Source of the DNA: an uncultured Clostridia bacterium | GTDB lineage: Bacteria > Bacillota > Clostridia > JAAYHZ01 | Direction: 5' to 3' | Assembly (NCBI GenBank): GCA_937894465.1 | Contig: CALCRE010000270.1 | Span: forward strand, 1 to 36,399 | Length of the DNA: 36,399 bases | Shown here: positions 32,242-36,399 of the stretch, piece by piece | Numbering within the stretch: position 1 is the first letter of the stretch | How the letters are laid out: every line of letters starts with the position of its first letter | Notes under the pieces: generated by a model | Told to the model about the DNA's origin: nothing | The model's input: only the letters and a program-made list of their open reading frames with translations | Database searches by the model: none | Position numbers and translations under genes: made by a program

Positions 32242-33339
32242 ATGCAATCATATCAGGATTTGGTTCATGAAGTGATAGATATTATCGATCATGAAATTGG
32301 TGTAGTGGACCCGGACGGTACGGTTTTGGCTTGTTCGGATACCGGTAAAATCGGGAGTAGTTTGCCGGATACCTTCATTGATCATATTTTAAAAAATACG
32401 GAGGATTGTTTTATCATAGATCAACATACATTCCGTAAGGTTTATTCCGGGCAGAAAATCAATGTTTTCACTTACATTTGTTCTGATTCGGAAACCGCAA
32501 AAAAAATGTTGGATCTTTTTTCCGTCAGTGTATCCCATTACTATCAATTTTGCCTTTCGCGTCTTGACCGGGCTTCTTTTTTCCGAAGCATCATTATGGA
32601 AAACCTTTCTGAACATGAGATTGTTTATCGTGCCAGAGAACTCCGCATCCCGGTGGAAATACCCCGAATGGTTTTTCTTATATCGGTAGCCGGTGCAGAC
32701 GATAATGCTTGTATGAGCGTTTTAAAGAATATGTTTCCTGACAGAGTTCACAGTAGCATGTTTAAGATTAATGCTAGCAACTATTTATTGGTTCGTACGA
32801 TCAAGGAAGCGGATCGGAAAAAAGGTGTTGCGGATATTGCTCATATGGTCAAAGACAATGTCAGTTCAGAGTTGATGGTAGATACAAGGGTTTCCATAGG
32901 AACCGAATCAGCTTCTTTACTTGATTTAAAAAAATCTTATCAAAATGCTGTTATAGCTGATATTACCGGAAGGATTTTTGAAGGAAAGGAAAAAGTGGCT
33001 GACTATAATAAGTTGGGAATCGGTCGGTTGATTTATAAACTCCCGGAAGAGTCCTGCAGAATTTTCTTGGAAGAAGTTTTTCCCGGTGGGTCTTATAAAA
33101 CCTTTGACGAAGAAATGTTTAAAACTATTGAAGGTTTGTTTGAATGCAACTTTAATATCAGTAAAGCGGCAGAGGTTTTATTTGTGCATAGAAATTCAGT
33201 GATATACAGAATTCAGAAAATACAGAAAATCACCGGTTTGGATGTGCGAAACTTTAATGACGCTGTTATTTTTAAAATAGCATCACTCGTTTCTAAGTAC
33301 TTGTCCTATATTGACAAGCAAAAGGAATGTAGGATTTAA
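32242..33339 (+). CDS. CdaR/PucR family transcriptional regulator
   Basis: This 365-residue protein has three parts. An N-terminal sensor (about 1-100) begins with YQDLVHEVIDIIDHEIGVVDPDG and resembles the CdaR diacid/sugar-acid recognition domain. A middle GGDEF-like domain (about 130-250) follows. The C-terminal PucR helix-turn-helix shows NISKAAEVLFVHRNSVIYRIQKI and then TGLDVRNFNDAVIFKIA. In characterised relatives the sensor binds sugar acids or purine breakdown products and activates catabolic genes. It follows the orphan sugar ATPase gene and could regulate it through the palindrome at 30810-30827, but a remote target is as likely. The ATG at 32242 has only a weak GAAAGG site. No terminator is visible after it. 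Confidence 0.83.
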   Translation: MQSYQDLVHEVIDIIDHEIGVVDPDGTVLACSDTGKIGSSLPDTFIDHILKNTEDCFIIDQHTFRKVYSGQKINVFTYICSDSETAKKMLDLFSVSVSHYYQFCLSRLDRASFFRSIIMENLSEHEIVYRARELRIPVEIPRMVFLISVAGADDNACMSVLKNMFPDRVHSSMFKINASNYLLVRTIKEADRKKGVADIAHMVKDNVSSELMVDTRVSIGTESASLLDLKKSYQNAVIADITGRIFEGKEKVADYNKLGIGRLIYKLPEESCRIFLEEVFPGGSYKTFDEEMFKTIEGLFECNFNISKAAEVLFVHRNSVIYRIQKIQKITGLDVRNFNDAVIFKIASLVSKYLSYIDKQKECRI

Positions 33340-33386
33340 AGCACTGTAAAGAATATAACATTTGTGTAACAAAACTTTCGATCATA

Positions 33387-33415
33387 TTGATGAACGCTGC
33401 ATAAAAGTGTATAAT
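33387..33415 (+). promoter_or_regulatory. Promoter of the ftsEX-peptidase operon
   Basis: TTGATG (33387-33392) and a perfect TATAAT (33410-33415) are 17 bases apart. A leader of about 135 bases follows before ftsE. Confidence 0.6.
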
Positions 33416-33558
33416 GATGCCACTGGAATTTTTAGAGAATTACATTTACTTTCTTTGGCAGGAAGGGTTTTGTCAATCCGAAAAATATATTTTATATAGA
33501 AGGCATTATGAGAAATAAGCCGTAACAGAGTGAACATCAGGGTGTAAGGTTAATTATA

Positions 33559-34245
33559 ATGATAGAAATGAATAATGTAACAAAAGTTTATAATAATGGT
33601 GCTATGGCCATTGATAACATTTCATTGAAAGTACATCCGGGAGAGTTTGTATTTTTAATCGGCCCAAGCGGTTCCGGTAAATCCACCATGATCAAGATTC
33701 TGATGCGTGAAGAAAAAGTAACAAACGGTGATGTTTTTGTTAACGGAAGAGATGTGTCTTCTATGTTTAGAAGCGAAATTCCCTATCTGAGAAGAAGCAT
33801 GGGCGTTGTGTTTCAAGATTTTAGATTGTTAGAGAAAAAGACTTTGTATGACAATGTGGCCTTTGCAATGGAAATTATCGGTGCCTATAAAAGGGAAATA
33901 AAAAAAAGGGTACCTGTGGTGTTAAAAATGGTAGGGTTAGGCGATAAGAAGGACTGTTATCCCGGACAATTGTCCGGGGGCGAGCAGCAAAGGGCGGCAT
34001 TGGCCAGAGCCATTGTGAACAAACCTCAATTGTTGATTGCTGATGAACCCACAGGAAATTTGGATCCCGAAACCTCTTCGCACATCATGACATTGTTAGA
34101 AGAGATTAATGCCGGGGGAACCACTATACTTGTGGCTACACACGATATTAATATGGTGAATAAGATGGAAAAGAGAGTTATCGAGCTGAGCTGCGGCAGA
34201 ATTGTTCGTGACGATATGAGAGGACACTACAGAAATGAAGCTTAA
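33559..34245 (+). CDS. ftsE: Cell division ATP-binding protein FtsE
   Basis: This 228-residue ABC ATPase has Walker A GPSGSGKST (about residues 35-43; Lys41), the Q-loop in VFQDFRLLEKKTLYDNVAFAM (typical of FtsE), signature LSGGEQQRAALARA, and Walker B LLIADEPTGNLDP. It forms a complex with FtsX that does not transport a solute but uses ATP to activate peptidoglycan hydrolases. The start at 33559 has AAGGT eight bases before. Its 3' end overlaps ftsX by 11 bases, so translation is coupled. The next gene but one encodes the likely hydrolase target. Confidence 0.95.
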   Translation: MIEMNNVTKVYNNGAMAIDNISLKVHPGEFVFLIGPSGSGKSTMIKILMREEKVTNGDVFVNGRDVSSMFRSEIPYLRRSMGVVFQDFRLLEKKTLYDNVAFAMEIIGAYKREIKKRVPVVLKMVGLGDKKDCYPGQLSGGEQQRAALARAIVNKPQLLIADEPTGNLDPETSSHIMTLLEEINAGGTTILVATHDINMVNKMEKRVIELSCGRIVRDDMRGHYRNEA

Positions 34246-35131
34246 CATGATTCTTACAGTTTTTAAAGAAGGATTAAATAATATCCTGAAAAATAAAATC
34301 ATGTCGGGTATTTCATTGATGATGGTATTAATAACATTGGTATTGGCTGGTTTGTCAGCCACTGTAGTAGTCAATCTTCGATACAACAGCGAAAACATGA
34401 AAAGCATTCCCGAGATTGTGGCGTATTGTGACCCTGATATGCAAGAAGATGAAATTAATAAAGCATATGAGCGAATTAAAAGCATAGAAGGTGTAAGCAA
34501 TATATTAATTGTAACAAAAGAAGAAGCCTATCAAAAAGCGAAGGAAATGTTAGGTAATGATGAGCGATTGTTGGAGGGATTCGGCGAAGAGATATTTCCC
34601 GTGTCGTTTGTGTTGACATTGGAGGATGCGTCCTTTTCGGCTGAGATTAGTGAAAAAGCGTTGGGGGTGCCGGGGATCTATAAAGCGGACTATTCCCAAG
34701 AAGTGGTCAGTATTGTAACAAAATTAAGCAGTTGGATGAAGGTGGTGACAATTGCACTGTCGTTATTGCTTTCATTTATTGCCGTTACCATTATATCAAA
34801 CACAGTAAAGCTGACGGTGATGGCTAGAAAAAATGAAATCGCAATTATGAAATATGTTGGTGCGACGGAAGATTTTATCAGGTGGCCATTTATACTTGAA
34901 GGAATGATTCTAGGTGTTTTAGGTGCGATAATATCAATATTTTTGGTGTTATATGTGTATGAACAGTTTTTAATATACTACTATTCGCAAGGTAGCATGT
35001 TTTTTAACTTGTTCCAATTCGTTAAAATATCCGATATAAGCGTGATTTTAGCGGTTATCTTCACTGCCTTCGGAGTGGGGATCGGTGTATTCGGAAGCAT
35101 TACGTCAATGAATAAATACTTAAAATTATAA
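34235..35131 (+). CDS. ftsX: Cell division protein FtsX
   Basis: This 298-residue membrane protein has four spans, one near residues 26-46 and three after about 168. A large outer loop of about 120 residues holds IPEIVAYCDPDMQEDEINKAYERIKSI and VSFVLTLEDASFS. The cytoplasmic segment IMKYVGATEDFIRWPFILEGM is the FtsX hallmark. FtsX transmits the ATPase cycle of FtsE through its outer loop to a coiled-coil hydrolase such as PcsB in streptococci or CwlO in Bacillus. Here the following gene, 17 bases downstream, encodes such a coiled-coil M23 peptidase, which fits as the activated partner. Confidence 0.94.
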   Translation: MKLNMILTVFKEGLNNILKNKIMSGISLMMVLITLVLAGLSATVVVNLRYNSENMKSIPEIVAYCDPDMQEDEINKAYERIKSIEGVSNILIVTKEEAYQKAKEMLGNDERLLEGFGEEIFPVSFVLTLEDASFSAEISEKALGVPGIYKADYSQEVVSIVTKLSSWMKVVTIALSLLLSFIAVTIISNTVKLTVMARKNEIAIMKYVGATEDFIRWPFILEGMILGVLGAIISIFLVLYVYEQFLIYYYSQGSMFFNLFQFVKISDISVILAVIFTAFGVGIGVFGSITSMNKYLKL

Positions 35132-35147
35132 AAGAGGTTAAGTAGTA

Positions 35148-36278
35148 ATGAAGAAAGTATATGTGATTGTGATTTCCATTTTCGTTATAATGGTACACAC
35201 TATAACGGGACTTGCAGCCACGGTTAAGGATCTGGAAAACAATAAGTCGTATATAGAAAATCAGATCGAAACGATAAAAAATAAAAAGGGGCAGCAAGAA
35301 CAAAAAGCCGGTGAATTGTTGAATGAAGCGGAAGGATTGAAGGGTGAAGTAGAGATCAAAGAAAAAGAGTTGTCCGAACTCACCGCAGATTTGAACAATA
35401 TCATAACTTACATAAACCAGGTGCAAGCAAGCATCGCAGAAGCGGAAGAAAATCTAGAAAAACGTGAGGAAGAAGCAACCGAAAGACTGCGTATTATGTA
35501 TGAGAACTCGAATAAGACGATTTTTGATCTGTTTCTTGAATCCGGTGACATCACAGAGTTTTTTGAAAAAATAGAAATTTATAAGATGGTGGCTCAAAAA
35601 GACAATGAAGTGATTAAGGAGTTGGATGTGGCGCGTCAGGATTTGGACACAAAAAAATCCATGTTAAGCGGCGACTATACCCAGCTTGTAGCAAAAGTTA
35701 ACGAAACAAAATCTGATTTAGATAACTTGAGGATCACAAGGGCGGAATTGTTGCAGAATGTCAGTGAAGCCCAGGAGCAAATAAGGGCACTTTCTTCTCA
35801 AGAGGATCGATTAGAACAAGAATCCCGGGATTTAGCGGCTAAGATTAAGAATATGCAATCTACTACAAAGTTTGTAGGAGGCACATTCACATGGCCGTTG
35901 CCATCGGATTATACGGTACATTCTAGTTTCGGAAGAAGACTTCATCCTATCTACGGTGTATACAGAATGCACACCGGACTGGATATAGGAGGTCCTTACG
36001 GTGCTGCTATTGTCGTTGCAAACAGTGGAACGGTCATAACATCAGGGTACAATTCCGGTGGTTACGGGTACTATATCGTTATAGACCATGGAGGTGGATA
36101 TTCCTCTTTGTATGCTCATGCAAGCAAACTGTTAGTCAGCAAAGGCACATATGTAAAGAAGGGTCAAACCATTGCATATGTAGGAAGCACCGGTGCTTCT
36201 ACCGGTCCGCACCTTCACTTTGAAATAAGAATTAACGGTGATCCGGTCAATCCGATGAACTACTATAAAAAACAATAA
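35148..36278 (+). CDS. Secreted coiled-coil M23 peptidase (EnvC/PcsB-like)
   Basis: This 376-residue exported protein has a signal peptide (about residues 1-23, with a likely cut after LAA). A long Glu/Lys/Gln-rich coiled coil (about 25-240) interacts with FtsX in related systems. The C-terminal LytM/M23 domain (about 255-376) has zinc motifs complete: RMHTGLDIG (His275, Asp279) and HLHFE (His355, His357). It should therefore be an active zinc endopeptidase, unlike the degenerate EnvC of Escherichia coli. PcsB carries a CHAP domain instead, so this is a different catalytic head on the same kind of arm. AAGAGG precedes the ATG at 35148. It is the last gene of the ftsEX operon. The 120 bases behind it hold a repeat pair but no clear terminator. 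Confidence 0.93.
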   Translation: MKKVYVIVISIFVIMVHTITGLAATVKDLENNKSYIENQIETIKNKKGQQEQKAGELLNEAEGLKGEVEIKEKELSELTADLNNIITYINQVQASIAEAEENLEKREEEATERLRIMYENSNKTIFDLFLESGDITEFFEKIEIYKMVAQKDNEVIKELDVARQDLDTKKSMLSGDYTQLVAKVNETKSDLDNLRITRAELLQNVSEAQEQIRALSSQEDRLEQESRDLAAKIKNMQSTTKFVGGTFTWPLPSDYTVHSSFGRRLHPIYGVYRMHTGLDIGGPYGAAIVVANSGTVITSGYNSGGYGYYIVIDHGGGYSSLYAHASKLLVSKGTYVKKGQTIAYVGSTGASTGPHLHFEIRINGDPVNPMNYYKKQ

Positions 36279-36324
36279 ATTTTGTGCTCCTTTTTTGTAG
36301 TGCATGTATATGAATATACTTAAA

Positions 36325-36395
36325 AATACCTTATGGCTATTTTACGTTACTATTCACAGCCTCTTAAAATTCCAGTAACACCTAATGGCGATTTT
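36325..36395. repeat. Imperfect direct repeat pair at the window edge
   Basis: The 19 bases at 36325-36343 (AATACCTTATGGCTATTTT) recur at 36377-36395 with three differences, 52 bases apart. GTTACT (36346-36351) and AGTAAC (36374-36379) form a 6-bp inverted repeat between them. This may be the start of a longer repeat family beyond the window. Confidence 0.4.
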
Positions 36396-36399
36396 TGAA

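Noticed and set aside
1..36399. CRISPR array, tRNA, rRNA, prophage or insertion sequence
   Set aside because: I looked for regular repeats, cloverleaf-like segments, integrase and transposase motifs and saw none.

Overview
The window looks like chromosomal DNA of a low-GC, Gram-positive anaerobe of the class Clostridia. The evidence is an rnfCDGEAB cluster in the clostridial gene order, DivIC and FtsEX division genes, TagA- and CsaB-type cell-wall glycopolymer enzymes, strong GGAGG ribosome binding sites with frequent GTG and TTG starts, and U-tailed hairpin terminators. I see no rRNA, tRNA, CRISPR array, phage or insertion sequence. The species cannot be named from this stretch.

Left part (1-9.6 kb): a DivIC/FtsB-like division protein and a small unknown protein, with a convergent membrane-anchored unknown protein behind them. 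Next come three genes that look like a sugar or methyl-compound catabolic set: a ThuA-like protein, a Gfo/Idh/MocA dehydrogenase and a uroporphyrinogen decarboxylase/MtaA-type protein. Then follows a four-gene Gld-type ABC export operon (ATPase, ABC-2 permease, GldG-like auxiliary protein, DUF4340 protein).

Middle part (9.6-22.4 kb): a YkvI-family membrane protein whose Shine-Dalgarno lies inside a terminator-like hairpin; a HelD-type RNA polymerase-recycling helicase; an ABC-F ribosome-associated ATPase behind a roughly 330-nt structured leader with a 20-codon leader peptide; a eukaryote-type HisA without other his genes; a nucleotidyltransferase; a decayed zinc-dependent phospholipase C gene; on the minus strand a two-subunit aconitase X whose leader carries two related tiny ORFs; a DUF5362-like membrane protein; then a PIG-L deacetylase, a GNAT acetyltransferase and an unknown 123-aa protein.

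Right part (22.4-36.4 kb): the Rnf ferredoxin:NAD+ oxidoreductase operon, closed by a bidirectional terminator; a minus-strand TagA glycosyltransferase and an unusual GT4-CsaB fusion for secondary cell-wall polymer synthesis; an orphan MsmX/UgpC-type sugar ABC ATPase preceded by an 18-bp perfect palindrome and followed by a CdaR/PucR-type regulator; then ftsE, ftsX and a PcsB/EnvC-like M23 peptidase, which together form a division-linked peptidoglycan hydrolase module.

The best candidates for undescribed biology are the ABC-F leader (promoter overlapping the helD terminator, leader peptide, alternative hairpins), the paired tiny ORFs ahead of aconitase X, the hairpin burying the YkvI ribosome binding site, and the GT4-CsaB fusion. 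All promoter, terminator and pairing calls were made by eye.
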